Below, one piece after another: positions 53,147 through 61,910 of a stretch of 64,000 nt of DNA (positions are counted from its first letter, which is position 1; each line of letters starts with the position of its first letter). The stretch covers positions 434,001 to 498,000 of the forward strand of contig NZ_LXFU01000037.1 of assembly GCF_001657485.1 (NCBI RefSeq), written 5' to 3'. The position numbers and the translations under genes were made by a program. Origin of the DNA: Rhizobium sp. WYCCWR10014 (GTDB lineage: Bacteria; Pseudomonadota; Alphaproteobacteria; Rhizobiales; Rhizobiaceae). The notes below the pieces were generated by a model, which saw nothing but the letters and a program-made list of their open reading frames with translations, ran no database searches and was not told where the DNA came from.

Positions 53147-54406
53147 TTATTTTGCGATCGGCTGCGTGGCCTCTTCCTGCATCTTGTCGATCTGCCGGCG
53201 GATATGGGCTGCCTCCGCCGCCGAATGGGCCAGTGCAATGGCGCGGTCGAAGGCTTCCCGCGCTTGGCTGGTCAGGCCAAGCTGCTTCAGCAGCCCGCCC
53301 CGCAGGCCATGATAATAGAAATAGCCGCCGAGTTTTTCGCCAAGCGGATCGATGAGGTCGAGCGCATTCTGCGCACCTTGGAGCTTGGAAACGACCACCG
53401 CCCGGTTGAGCGTGATTACGGGCGATGGCTGGAGACGCTCCAGCGCGCGATAGAGCAGATCGATCTCCACCCAGTCTGTATCCTCGGCGCGTTTTGCGCG
53501 GGAATGAACAGCCGCGATGGCTGCCTGAATCTGATAAGGAGCAGGCTTGCGGTGGCGCAGCGCCTTGTCAAGCAGCGCTAGCGCCTCGTTGATGAACGGC
53601 TGATTCCAGAGCGCCCGGTCCTGATCTTCGAGCAGCACGATCTCGTCCTCGGCGTTGAAGCGCGCCGGCCGGCGCGAGATCTGCAGGAGCATGAGCGCAA
53701 GCAGCCCCATCAACTCCGGTTCGGATGGGAAGATATGCAGCATCAATCGCGCCAGCCGGATCGCTTCGTCGCTGAAGGCAGCCGCCTCATGCCTGGGATC
53801 GGCCTGGCTGTAGCCCTCATTGAAGATCAGGTAAATCATTGTGCTGACGATCGAGAGCCGTTCGGCTCTTTCCTGCGGGCTCGGCGTTTCGAAGGGCACG
53901 CCGGCCTTGGCGACGCGCGCCTTGGCCCGGGTGATGCGCTGTTCCATGGCGCTCTCGGAAACCAGGAAGGCACGGGCGATCTGCGGCACCGAAAGGCCGG
54001 AGACGATGCGCAGCGCCAGCGCGATCTGCTGGGTCGCGGGTAGATCGGGATGACAGCAGATGAACAGCAGCCGCAGAATATCGTCGCGATAATTGGAATC
54101 GTCCAGCCGCTCGACGATGTCGCTTTCGGCATCTTCGGTATCGGAGATAACGTCCTCATCCGGCAGAGCCCGGATCTTCGCCCGCTTGCGCACCGCATCG
54201 ATGCCGCTGTTGCGGCCGACGAAGATGAGCCAGGCTGTGGGATCGCGCGGTGGCCCTTTCTCCGGCCATGTCCGGATCGCCCTCAGGCACGCCTCCTGAA
54301 ACGCCTCTTCCGCGGTATCGAGATTGCGGAAATAGCGCAGCAGTGCGCCGAGCGCCTTCGGGCGGGCCGATGCAAGCGCGAGGTCGATCCAGGCAATGTC
54401 TGTCAT
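53147..54406 (-). CDS. ECF sigma factor, ECF42-type with C-terminal extension
   Basis: The 419-residue protein has sigma-70 region 2 (LGALLRYFRNLDTAEEAFQEACLRAIRTWPEKGPP) and region 4 (ALRIVSGLSVPQIARAFLVSESAMEQRITRAKARV), then a ~240-residue TPR-like extension (IFNEGYSQADPRHEAAAFSDEAIRLARLM...). This layout is ECF42 (COG4941), a group without a classic anti-sigma factor that is linked to DGPF/YCII proteins. The upstream DGPF gene overlaps it by four bases. Confidence 0.92.
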   Translation of the reverse strand: MTDIAWIDLALASARPKALGALLRYFRNLDTAEEAFQEACLRAIRTWPEKGPPRDPTAWLIFVGRNSGIDAVRKRAKIRALPDEDVISDTEDAESDIVERLDDSNYRDDILRLLFICCHPDLPATQQIALALRIVSGLSVPQIARAFLVSESAMEQRITRAKARVAKAGVPFETPSPQERAERLSIVSTMIYLIFNEGYSQADPRHEAAAFSDEAIRLARLMLHIFPSEPELMGLLALMLLQISRRPARFNAEDEIVLLEDQDRALWNQPFINEALALLDKALRHRKPAPYQIQAAIAAVHSRAKRAEDTDWVEIDLLYRALERLQPSPVITLNRAVVVSKLQGAQNALDLIDPLGEKLGGYFYYHGLRGGLLKQLGLTSQAREAFDRAIALAHSAAEAAHIRRQIDKMQEEATQPIAK

Positions 54407-54777
54407 GATGAAGCATCTCCGGGCCTGAAGACGTAGAAAGGCCGAATTTCATAAGAGGTCGAACCTGGATTGACGGATGAAAGCTGCTTCGAGAAGGCGA
54501 TCGCCTCGTCGAGCGTTTCAAAGTCGACGACGTAGAAGCCGAGAAGCGCCTCTTTCGTTTCCGCAAAAGGTCCGTCGATGACCAAAGGCTCGTCCTTGCC
54601 CTTGCGCACTGTGGTCGCGGCCGTCGTCGGCATCAGCCGGCCGACGGGGCCGAGTTTGCCGGATGCGGCAAGCGGCTCCTGCACAGCGTAGAGTTTCTCC
54701 ATGACGGCAGCTTCTTCCTCCTTGCTCCAGGCGAAGACTGTTTCCTCATGCGCGTAACAAAGGATTGCATAAAGCAT
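54403..54777 (-). CDS. DGPF/YCII-domain protein linked to the ECF42 sigma factor
   Basis: The 124-residue YCII-related protein carries the eponymous DGPFAETKEALLGFYVVDFETLDEAI motif and an N-terminal MLYAILCYAHEE strand. DGPF proteins are the usual genetic partner of ECF42 sigma factors; their biochemical role is unknown. Its stop overlaps the sigma gene (ATGA), so they are translated together. Confidence 0.9.
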   Translation of the reverse strand: MLYAILCYAHEETVFAWSKEEEAAVMEKLYAVQEPLAASGKLGPVGRLMPTTAATTVRKGKDEPLVIDGPFAETKEALLGFYVVDFETLDEAIAFSKQLSSVNPGSTSYEIRPFYVFRPGDASS

Positions 54778-54912
54778 CGCTCACTCCTCTTCTTGAATGA
54801 CGAAGGAGTAACCGCTTGGCCGACAGCGTGCATCAAAAAATTATTGATGGGAAATAAAGCGCTATTGATAAATAAAGGCGCGGCCACCGGAGAAAGCGGC
54901 CGCTCTTTTGCG

Positions 54913-55554
54913 TCAGCTTGCCCAGTGCGAGTAGCGAATGACGCTGCAGAAATTGCCGCGGTGGAAATGCGGATCCTTGTCGGCCAGAACATCGGCCTTG
55001 ACGTTGCCGAAGGTGGTCTCCGGCTTGTGCTTGATGCCGTCATAAAAGGTCTGAATGATATTTTCCTTGAACTGCTCGCCGCGCGGATGCGCATGCACCA
55101 CCGCTTCGCGCTGAGCGTCGCTGTACTCCTTATAGGTCAGCCCGAGCACATCCATTTCGACGCCCGCCGTCACCAGCGCCACGACGGGATGCATATGCTG
55201 GGGAATGCCCGGCGTCGTATGCAGCGCGATCGCCGTCCAGACGGTATCGATATCGGCCTGGGCAATGCCGCGGCTCTTGAGGAAGTCGCGCGCCGCATTG
55301 GCGCCATCAACCTCGAAACGCTCATCCGCGCTGCTGTGCTGATGGGTGAGCCCCATGTCATGGAACATCGCGCCGGTATAAAGCAGCTCCGGATCGAAGC
55401 TGAGGCCACGTTGTTTGCCGGCGAGCGCACCGAAATAATAGACGCGGCTGGAGTGGTGGAAGAGCAGCGGGGAGGCAGTGTCGCGCACCACCTCCGTCAC
55501 CTCTCGCGCCAGCTTGCTGTCGGGAATGCTGATGCCGTCGATCGTCAGGGCCAT
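54913..55554 (-). CDS. HD-domain hydrolase, possibly cyanamide hydratase/DDI2-like
   Basis: From ATG 55554 the protein has 213 residues: HD-domain metal motifs LLFHHSSRVYYFGALAG, TGAMFHDMGLTHQHSS (HD pair) and WTAIALHTTPG, ending FHRGNFCSVIRYSHWAS. The SPLLFHHSSRVYYFG segment resembles DDI2/cyanamide hydratase-like HD proteins, but hydrolysis of other small substrates is possible. AAGGAAAAAGGCC precedes the ATG. It is divergent from a GlxA-type regulator. Confidence 0.82.
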   Translation of the reverse strand: MALTIDGISIPDSKLAREVTEVVRDTASPLLFHHSSRVYYFGALAGKQRGLSFDPELLYTGAMFHDMGLTHQHSSADERFEVDGANAARDFLKSRGIAQADIDTVWTAIALHTTPGIPQHMHPVVALVTAGVEMDVLGLTYKEYSDAQREAVVHAHPRGEQFKENIIQTFYDGIKHKPETTFGNVKADVLADKDPHFHRGNFCSVIRYSHWAS

Positions 55555-55573
55555 GGCCTTTTTCCTTGCGTTT

Positions 55574-55596
55574 GAACCTGTGTTCACATTAGAACA
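55574..55596. promoter_or_regulatory. GAAC/GTTC half-site cluster in the HD/GlxA divergent promoter
   Basis: GAAC-CTGT-GTTC (55574-55585) overlaps TGTTC-N6-GAACA (55581-55596), giving three alternating half-sites in the 111-base gap between the HD hydrolase and the GlxA-type gene. It is a good candidate for the GlxA-type regulator. Confidence 0.45.
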
Positions 55597-55665
55597 GGCG
55601 TGGATGTCAGCAATTGACGTAATATGGCATTTTCTGCCAAAACCGGTATCGTCAGGACGTGCAGC

Positions 55666-56652
55666 GTGAACCGAGTGAAGACCATTGCCATTCTCGCCGT
55701 GCCGGGCGTCCAGCTTCTCGACGTCTCGGGACCGCTCGACGTCTTTGCCGAAGCCAATGTCCAAACAGGCAGGGAGGTCTATCGACCCGTGGTGATCGCC
55801 GTCGGCCATGGCCATATCCGCAGCTCCTCCGGCGTTCGGCTGGTGGCGGACTACGTCATCGGCGACAACATCGGCGCGGTGGATACGCTGCTGGTCGCCG
55901 GCTGTCCGAATGCGGCGGATATTCAACCGGATACCGCGATGGTCGCCTGGCTGCGCTCGGCCGCGCCTGAGGCTAGGCGATACGGCTCTGTCTGCAGCGG
56001 CGCCTTCCTGCTTGCGGCAACCGGCCTGCTCGACGGCCGCCGCGTCACCACCCACTGGGCGGTCGCAGACAGGCTGGTCGAAGCCTACCCTGACATCATG
56101 GTCGAGGAGGACGCCATCCATGTGAGGGACGGCCGGTTGCGAACCGCAGCGGGTGTCACCGCCGGACTGGATCTTGCGCTCGCGCTCGTCGAGGAGGATC
56201 TCGGCCATGGGATCGCCATGAAGGTCGCCGGCCAGTTGGTGATGTTCTTCAAGCGGCCGGGCGGACAGATGCAGTTCAGCCGCAAAGGCGAGGCAGCGCC
56301 TGCCGGCCGCTCGGCGCTGCAGGAGGTCCAGCGCTGGATCGCCGCCAATCCCGCGGTCAACCACAGCGTCGCGACGCTGGCGCAGCGAATGGAATTGAGC
56401 CCCCGCCACTTCGCTCGGCTGTTCCGCGACGAGGTCGGCATGACACCCGCCGCCTGGGTGGAAGCGGCGCGCATCACGGCCGCACGACGGCTGCTGGAAG
56501 AAGGCCATGCGCCGAAGCAGGTCGCCGTCGAATGCGGCTTTGCCGATGCCGATACGCTGCGCCGAGCTTTCGCAAGGCAGATCGGTGTGACGCCTGCCGA
56601 GTATCGCAAGCGCCACGCCAAGGTGCATCTCGGCGCGCTGAAAAATGACTGA
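55666..56652 (+). CDS. GlxA-family AraC-type transcriptional regulator (DJ-1/PfpI domain)
   Basis: From the GTG at 55666 (AGGA eight bases upstream) the protein has 328 residues: an N-terminal DJ-1/PfpI-like domain (VKTIAILAVPGVQLLDVSGPLDVFAEAN, with the elbow cysteine in YGSVCSGAFLLAATGLLDGRRVTTHW) and a C-terminal AraC helix-turn-helix pair (LAQRMELSPRHFARLFRDEVGMTPAAWVEAARITAARRLL, then VAVECGFADADTLRRAFARQIGVTPAEYRKR). It is divergent from the HD hydrolase gene, its likely target. Confidence 0.9.
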   Translation: MNRVKTIAILAVPGVQLLDVSGPLDVFAEANVQTGREVYRPVVIAVGHGHIRSSSGVRLVADYVIGDNIGAVDTLLVAGCPNAADIQPDTAMVAWLRSAAPEARRYGSVCSGAFLLAATGLLDGRRVTTHWAVADRLVEAYPDIMVEEDAIHVRDGRLRTAAGVTAGLDLALALVEEDLGHGIAMKVAGQLVMFFKRPGGQMQFSRKGEAAPAGRSALQEVQRWIAANPAVNHSVATLAQRMELSPRHFARLFRDEVGMTPAAWVEAARITAARRLLEEGHAPKQVAVECGFADADTLRRAFARQIGVTPAEYRKRHAKVHLGALKND

Positions 56653-56787
56653 ACCCTGCCGTTAACGAAGGCCGTGCCGCACGATTAACCACCTCGCTGG
56701 TTCTGGGGCAGATGTCACGGAGTTGCCCATTTTGCATCGGATGTGTCTGCCGCTGCACCGATCAACTCGCGGCTATCAGGACGCAAA

Positions 56788-57741
56788 ATGAAACCGCTTC
56801 AAAGCCTGCTGTTTGCCTGCGCTGTCTTCGTTTCCCTGCATCAGGCAGCATCCGCCGCGGAGAATTTCATCTACACCAGCTCCGGCGAGCTCGAGGCCTC
56901 GAAAGCGCTGTTGTCGCGGCCGGATATCTCAGGGATCCAGATCGTCTACAACTGGAAGAGCCTGGAGCAGGCCAAGGGCCAATATGATTTCTCGGAGATC
57001 GAGAAAGATCTGGCGCTCGCAGAGAGCCTGAATAAGAAGCTCTTCATCCAGGTCCAGGACCGCTTTTTTGAGCCGAAGGCGCGCAACATTCCCGAGTACA
57101 TGCTGAACGATCCGGAATATGACGGCGGCCTCACCGCCCAGTTCGACAATCCCGGCGAAAACAAGCCGGTCAGCTCCGGCTGGGTGGCGCAGCAATGGAA
57201 CCCGGCCGTGCGCGAGCGTTATCAGGCGCTACTGAAGGCTCTGGCCGAAAAGTTCGACGGCAAGGTTTCCGGCGTCAACCTGCCGGAAACCGCGATCGAT
57301 CTCGACCCCAGGCACGAGCCGAAGGGATATAGCTGCGACGCCTATTTCGATGGCGAAATGGCCAACCTCGCCTTTGCCAGGAAGGCCTTCGCCAAATCGA
57401 TGGTGGTGCAATACGTCAACTTCTGGCCCTGCGAATGGGAAAACGACCATAACTACATGAGCCGTCTTTTCGACTTCGCGGCGAAGAACAATATCGGCCT
57501 CGGCGGCCCCGACATCGTGCCGAACCGCAAGGCGCAGATGAAAAACTCCTATCCCTTCTTCAACAAGTACAAGGGCAAGCTCGCCTATGTCGGCATGGCT
57601 GTGCAGGAACCGACGCTAACCTACAAGAACCCGGCGACGAAGAAGCCATTCAGCAAAGCTGGATTCACCGCTTTCGCCGAGGATTACCTCGGCGCAAACG
57701 TGATCTTCTGGAGTACGGCGACGCCGTGGCTGAAGAAATAG
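56788..57741 (+). CDS. secreted TIM-barrel-like (glycosidase-like) protein, function unknown
   Basis: The 317-residue protein has a signal peptide (MKPLQSLLFACAVFVSLHQAASAAE) and alternating strand/helix segments that look like a TIM barrel: ISGIQIVYNWKSLEQAKGQYDFSEIEKDLALAESLNKKLFIQVQDRFF, VSGVNLPETAIDL and NNIGLGGPDIVPN. YNWKSLEQAKGQYDFS is typical of GH42/GH5-like clans, and the Glu in NLPETAID could be catalytic. I cannot assign a family. Confidence 0.65.
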   Translation: MKPLQSLLFACAVFVSLHQAASAAENFIYTSSGELEASKALLSRPDISGIQIVYNWKSLEQAKGQYDFSEIEKDLALAESLNKKLFIQVQDRFFEPKARNIPEYMLNDPEYDGGLTAQFDNPGENKPVSSGWVAQQWNPAVRERYQALLKALAEKFDGKVSGVNLPETAIDLDPRHEPKGYSCDAYFDGEMANLAFARKAFAKSMVVQYVNFWPCEWENDHNYMSRLFDFAAKNNIGLGGPDIVPNRKAQMKNSYPFFNKYKGKLAYVGMAVQEPTLTYKNPATKKPFSKAGFTAFAEDYLGANVIFWSTATPWLKK

Positions 57742-57783
57742 CGAGCCATCGCGCGCAAGCGGGCGGGCTATACTGCGGCTCCC

Positions 57784-59277
57784 TCACCCCTCGCTCAGTG
57801 TTCGCCGAACGGCATTCTTCCAACCCTTGAGCTTTGCCGCCCGCACCTTCTCGTCCATCTCGGGCTCGAACCGCCGATCCCGTTTCCACGTCGCCGAAAA
57901 ATCGTCCCGGTCCGGCCACACCCCTGCCCGGCTGCCGGCGAGCCAGGCAGCCCCCAGCGCCGTCGTCTCGAGAATGACCGGGCGATCGACCGGGGCGTCG
58001 AGCAGGTCGGCAAGGCGCTGCATCGTCCAGTTAGAGGCAACCATGCCGCCGTCGACGCGCAGCACCGTGTCCTCGGTGCCGTTCTTCCAGTCCTTCTGCA
58101 TGGCGTCGAGCAGATCGCGGGTCTGGTAGCAGACGGCCTCCAGCGCCGCCCGGGAGAGTTCGGCGGGGCCGCTGTTGCGCGTCAACCCGAAGATCGCGCC
58201 GCGCGCCTTGGCGTCCCAATGCGGCGCGCCGAGGCCGGTGAAGGCGGGCACGAGATAAACCTCCTGGGTCGGATCGGACCTTTCGGCAAGTGCGTTGGTC
58301 TCCGCCGCGCTGCCGATGATGCCGAGCCCGTCCCGCAGCCACTGCACGGCCGCACCCGCGATGAAGATCGACCCCTCCAGCGCATAGGTCGTCTCGCCGT
58401 CCAGGCGATAGGCGATGGTGGTCAGCAGCCGATTTTTGGAGCGCACCATGTCGGCGCCGGTGTTGAGCAGCGCGAAGCAGCCGGTGCCGTAGGTCGATTT
58501 CATCATGCCTGGCGCAAAACACGCCTGGCCAATGGTCGCCGCCTGCTGGTCGCCGGCAACGCCGAGAATCGGGATGGCAGCACCAAAAATATCAGGATCT
58601 ACCGTGCCGAAATCCGCGGCGCAATCCTTGACCTCCGGCAGCATGGCGGCGGGGACCCTCAGAATATCGAGTAGATCCTCGTCCCACGCGTTTTCGGCGA
58701 TGTTGTACATCAGGGTGCGCGAGGCATTCGTAGCATCGGTGACGAAACTCTTGCCACCCGTCAGCCGCCAGATCAGGAAGGTGTCGATCGTGCCGAAGCA
58801 GAGATCGCCCCTGGCAGCGCGCGCCCGCGCACCCTTCACGTTAGCCAACATCCAAGAGAGCTTGGTGCCGGAAAAATAAGGATCGAGAATGAGGCCGGTC
58901 TTCTTCGTGAACAGCCGCTCGAGATCCTGCCTTTTCAGATTGTCGCAATAGCTTGCCGTGCGCCGGTCCTGCCAGACGATGGCATTCTGGATCGGGCGGC
59001 CCGTCTCGCGCTCCCAGACGACAACGGTCTCGCGCTGATTGGTGATGCCGAGTGCTGCAAGATCCCTAGCCTCGATCCCGGCATCGCGCAGCGCCATGTG
59101 GACGGTGGAGACGACCGAATCCCAGATCTCCTCGGGATCATGCTCGACCCAGCCGGAGCGCGGATAGATCTGGGTGAATTCCTTCTGGCCCTTGCCGGCG
59201 ACATGCATGTCGCCATCGAAGACGATTGCCCGTGTCGACGTCGTTCCCTGATCGATCGCCAGAACATATCCGCTCAT
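57784..59277 (-). CDS. glpK: glycerol kinase
   Basis: The 497-residue kinase converts glycerol to sn-glycerol 3-phosphate. FGGY-family motifs: DQGTTSTRAIVFD at the N-terminus, GITNQRETVVVWERETGRPIQNAIVWQDRRT, MKSTYGTGCFALLNTG, GGMVASNWTMQRLADLLDAPVDRP and ALGAAWLAG. No glpF or glpD lies adjacent. Start ATG 59277 matches the usual N-terminus; the open frame further upstream lies in a repeat. Confidence 0.95.
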   Translation of the reverse strand: MSGYVLAIDQGTTSTRAIVFDGDMHVAGKGQKEFTQIYPRSGWVEHDPEEIWDSVVSTVHMALRDAGIEARDLAALGITNQRETVVVWERETGRPIQNAIVWQDRRTASYCDNLKRQDLERLFTKKTGLILDPYFSGTKLSWMLANVKGARARAARGDLCFGTIDTFLIWRLTGGKSFVTDATNASRTLMYNIAENAWDEDLLDILRVPAAMLPEVKDCAADFGTVDPDIFGAAIPILGVAGDQQAATIGQACFAPGMMKSTYGTGCFALLNTGADMVRSKNRLLTTIAYRLDGETTYALEGSIFIAGAAVQWLRDGLGIIGSAAETNALAERSDPTQEVYLVPAFTGLGAPHWDAKARGAIFGLTRNSGPAELSRAALEAVCYQTRDLLDAMQKDWKNGTEDTVLRVDGGMVASNWTMQRLADLLDAPVDRPVILETTALGAAWLAGSRAGVWPDRDDFSATWKRDRRFEPEMDEKVRAAKLKGWKNAVRRTLSEG

Positions 59278-59291
59278 GAAAGCCCTCCCGC

Positions 59292-59392
59292 TAGAGCAAT
59301 TCCAGCAAAAGTGCGCAGCGGTTTTGCGTCCGGAATTGCGTGAACAAAGACATAGAGCATTTCCGTGATTCGGAGAAAAACGGAAATGCTCT
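59292..59392. repeat. rhizobial intergenic mosaic repeat, copy G
   Basis: Two hairpin modules: GCAATTCC...GGAATTGC with a central AAAAGTGCGCAGCGGTTTT, and AGAGCATTTCCGT...ACGGAAATGCTCT. The first module has the same plan as the AGAGCATGATGCCG modules of copies D and E but a different arm sequence. It lies just upstream of glpK. Confidence 0.7.
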
Positions 59393-59535
59393 TGCATGTC
59401 GATTATCGTGACAAATCAATAGGACACGGATGCGGGCGAGAAAAGCGAATAAAGCGGAATTGCCAGCCCGCCGGCTTTGGGCATAACCTCTGAGCCAACG
59501 CTGCAACGCAGCATCGCCATTTCAGGGAGAACAGC

Positions 59536-60312
59536 ATGAGCAGAACAGTCGTCGTCACCGGTTCCACCAGCGGCATCGGCCTTGCGATCGCCACTACCTT
59601 CGCAGAAACGGGCGACAACATCGTCATCAACGGGTTCGGAAAGGCAGATGAAATCAAGGCGATCGTCGAACGGCTTGAATCATTGTCCAAAGGCCGGGCG
59701 CTCTATCATCCGGCCGACATGACGAAGCCCGCCGAGATCGCCGACCTGATCGAAACGGCTGCCAAGACCTTCGGCGGCGTCGATGTCCTGGTCAACAATG
59801 CCGGCATCCAGCACGTCGAGAAGATCGAGGATTTCCCGATCGAGAAATGGGACCAGATCATCGCGATCAATCTGTCGAGTTCCTTTCATACCATGCGCGC
59901 AGCGATCCCGCTGATGAAGGCGAAGAAGTACGGCCGCATCATCAACATTGCCTCGGCCCACGGGCTCGTCGCCTCCCCTTTCAAATCCGCCTATGTCGCG
60001 GCAAAGCATGGTATATTGGGTCTGACGAAGACGGCAGCGCTGGAGCTGGCCGAATTCGGCGTGACCGTAAACGCCATCTGCCCCGGCTACGTACTGACGC
60101 CACTCGTCGAGAAGCAGATACCGGATACTGCCAAGGCGCGCGGCATGACCGAGGAACAGGTAAAGAGCGAAGTCATCCTCAAGGCGCAGCCGACGCACGA
60201 ATTCGTCAAGGCCGAGGAGATTGGCGCGCTGTCGCTCTACCTTGCCAGCGATGCGGCCCGGCAGGTGACCGGAACGCATATCTCGATTGACGGTGGCTGG
60301 ACGGCGGCTTAA
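59536..60312 (+). CDS. bdhA: D-3-hydroxybutyrate dehydrogenase
   Basis: The 258-residue short-chain dehydrogenase oxidises 3-hydroxybutyrate to acetoacetate with NAD in polyhydroxybutyrate breakdown. It has the TGSTSGIG dinucleotide motif (8-15), NNAG, Asn112 and the catalytic Ser140, Tyr153 and Lys157. IQHVEKIEDFP and the C-terminal GTHISIDGGWTA are typical of BdhA. CAGGGAGAACAGC precedes the ATG. It leads the mixed operon bdhA-xdhA-xdhB known in S. meliloti. Confidence 0.95.
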   Translation: MSRTVVVTGSTSGIGLAIATTFAETGDNIVINGFGKADEIKAIVERLESLSKGRALYHPADMTKPAEIADLIETAAKTFGGVDVLVNNAGIQHVEKIEDFPIEKWDQIIAINLSSSFHTMRAAIPLMKAKKYGRIINIASAHGLVASPFKSAYVAAKHGILGLTKTAALELAEFGVTVNAICPGYVLTPLVEKQIPDTAKARGMTEEQVKSEVILKAQPTHEFVKAEEIGALSLYLASDAARQVTGTHISIDGGWTAA

Positions 60313-60339
60313 CCATTTGGAAAAACAACCGGGAATATC

Positions 60340-61806
60340 ATGAACGACAGCATCCGCTTCATCCTCAACGGCGAGGACATCACGCTCAGCGATGTCAGGC
60401 CAACCGAGACGCTTCTCGATTTTCTGCGGTTGAAGCGACGCCTGACGGGCACCAAGGAAGGATGCGCGGAGGGCGATTGCGGCGCCTGCACCGTACTCGT
60501 TGGTCGGCTGGCGGACGGCAAGCTCGCCTATGAATCCGTCAATGCCTGCATCCGTTTCATGGGCTCGCTGCACGCCACCCATGTGGTAACTGTCGAGCAT
60601 CTGGCCGGCAGGGACGGCGCGCTGCATCCGGTGCAGCAGGCATTGGTCGATTGCCATGGCTCGCAATGCGGCTTCTGCACCCCGGGCTTCGTCATGTCGC
60701 TTTACGGCCTCTGGCTCGCCAAGGAAAAGCCCAGCCGCCAGGAAATCGAAAAGGCGCTGCAAGGCAATCTCTGTCGCTGCACGGGCTATGAGCCGATCGT
60801 CAAGGCCGCCGAGCAGGTGAGCCTGATGCGGCCGAGCACGCTCTTCGACCCGCTGGAACGGACGCGCTCTGAAATCGTCTCGCGGCTTTGGGCAATGCAG
60901 GCGAGTGGCACGATCAAAATCGCGAATGGCGAAGACCGGCTGATCGTGCCGGCTTCGATGCAGGCATTGGCCGAAGTTCTCTCGCAGGAACCCGACGCGA
61001 TCATCGTCGCCGGCGCGACCGATGTCGGCCTCTGGGTGACGAAGCAGATGCGCAGGCTGAGCCCGGTCGTCTTCATCAATCACCTCAGCGAATTGCAGTC
61101 GGTCACGGAAGGCGAGGACGGCGTCACCATCGGCGCCGGCGTCAGCTACACCAGGGCCTTCGAGGCGATCTCCAAGAAAATCCCGGCGCTCGGCCGGTTG
61201 ATCGATCGCGTCGGCGGCGAGCAGGTGCGCAACATGGGCACGATTGGCGGCAATATCGCCAACGGCTCGCCGATCGGCGACAGCCCGCCGCCGCTGATCG
61301 CGCTCGGCGCGACGCTGACGCTGCGGTCCCTGCAAGGCCAGCGCAGAATGCCGCTCGAGGATTTCTTCATCGCCTATGGCAAGCAGGACCGAAAGCCCGG
61401 CGAATTCGTCGAGAGCGTCTTCGTGCCCTATCCGGCAGCAGCCAGCCGCTTTGCCGCCTACAAGATCACCAAGCGCCGCGACGAGGACATCACTGCCGTG
61501 CTCGGCGCCTTCCTTCTGACGCTCGACGAGGCAGAAATCGTTACCGACATCCGCATCGCCTTCGGCGGCATGGCTGCGACGCCGAAACGCGCTCGCACGG
61601 TGGAGGCCGAACTGATCGGCAAACCATGGACGGAAGCGACAATCGACGCAGCCCGCCCCGCCTTCGACGCCGATTACCAGCCGCTGACCGACTGGCGCGC
61701 CACGGCGGAATACCGACAACTGACGGCGAAGAACCTGTTGACGCGGTTCTATCTCGAAACCGTCGGCGCGCCGGCGGAGCTGAAGCGGTTCGAGGAGATG
61801 GCGTGA
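60340..61806 (+). CDS. xdhA: xanthine dehydrogenase, small (FeS/FAD) subunit
   Basis: The 488-residue subunit has a plant-type 2Fe-2S domain (EGCAEGDCGACTVL), a second 2Fe-2S domain (CGFCTPGFVMSL, GNLCRCTGY) and an FAD domain (IIVAGATDVGLWVTKQ, NMGTIGGNIANGSPIGDSPPPLIALGA). It passes electrons from the molybdenum subunit to NAD in purine breakdown. It starts 27 bases after bdhA. Its stop overlaps a 34-codon ORF that leads to xdhB. Confidence 0.94.
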   Translation: MNDSIRFILNGEDITLSDVRPTETLLDFLRLKRRLTGTKEGCAEGDCGACTVLVGRLADGKLAYESVNACIRFMGSLHATHVVTVEHLAGRDGALHPVQQALVDCHGSQCGFCTPGFVMSLYGLWLAKEKPSRQEIEKALQGNLCRCTGYEPIVKAAEQVSLMRPSTLFDPLERTRSEIVSRLWAMQASGTIKIANGEDRLIVPASMQALAEVLSQEPDAIIVAGATDVGLWVTKQMRRLSPVVFINHLSELQSVTEGEDGVTIGAGVSYTRAFEAISKKIPALGRLIDRVGGEQVRNMGTIGGNIANGSPIGDSPPPLIALGATLTLRSLQGQRRMPLEDFFIAYGKQDRKPGEFVESVFVPYPAAASRFAAYKITKRRDEDITAVLGAFLLTLDEAEIVTDIRIAFGGMAATPKRARTVEAELIGKPWTEATIDAARPAFDADYQPLTDWRATAEYRQLTAKNLLTRFYLETVGAPAELKRFEEMA

Positions 61807-61910
61807 TGGAAAAATCGATCTTCAGCCTGATCCCCAAGACCTGGTCGCAAGCTTCGATGGGAACGGTCGCGGTCGCATCCCATCACTCCCTTCGTGGAGG
61901 ACATCGCTGA
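61806..61910 (+). CDS. 34-residue coupled ORF between xdhA and xdhB
   Basis: An ORF starting MEKSIFSLIPK and ending SLRGGHR occupies exactly the gap between the two xdh genes. It overlaps the xdhA stop (TGATG, 61804-61808) and its own stop overlaps the xdhB start (TGATG, 61908-61912). Ribosomes could reinitiate along the chain. The peptide resembles no family; its start MEKS echoes MDKS of XdhB. It may only be a coupling device or a remnant. Confidence 0.45.
   Translation: MEKSIFSLIPKTWSQASMGTVAVASHHSLRGGHR

Noticed and set aside
54913..56628. Single 571-codon minus-strand frame covering the HD hydrolase
   Set aside because: The upstream part is antisense to the GlxA-type regulator; the HD protein proper starts at 55554.
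59680..61719. 679-codon minus-strand frame opposite bdhA and xdhA
   Set aside because: Antisense shadow of two certain genes with strong third-position G/C bias.
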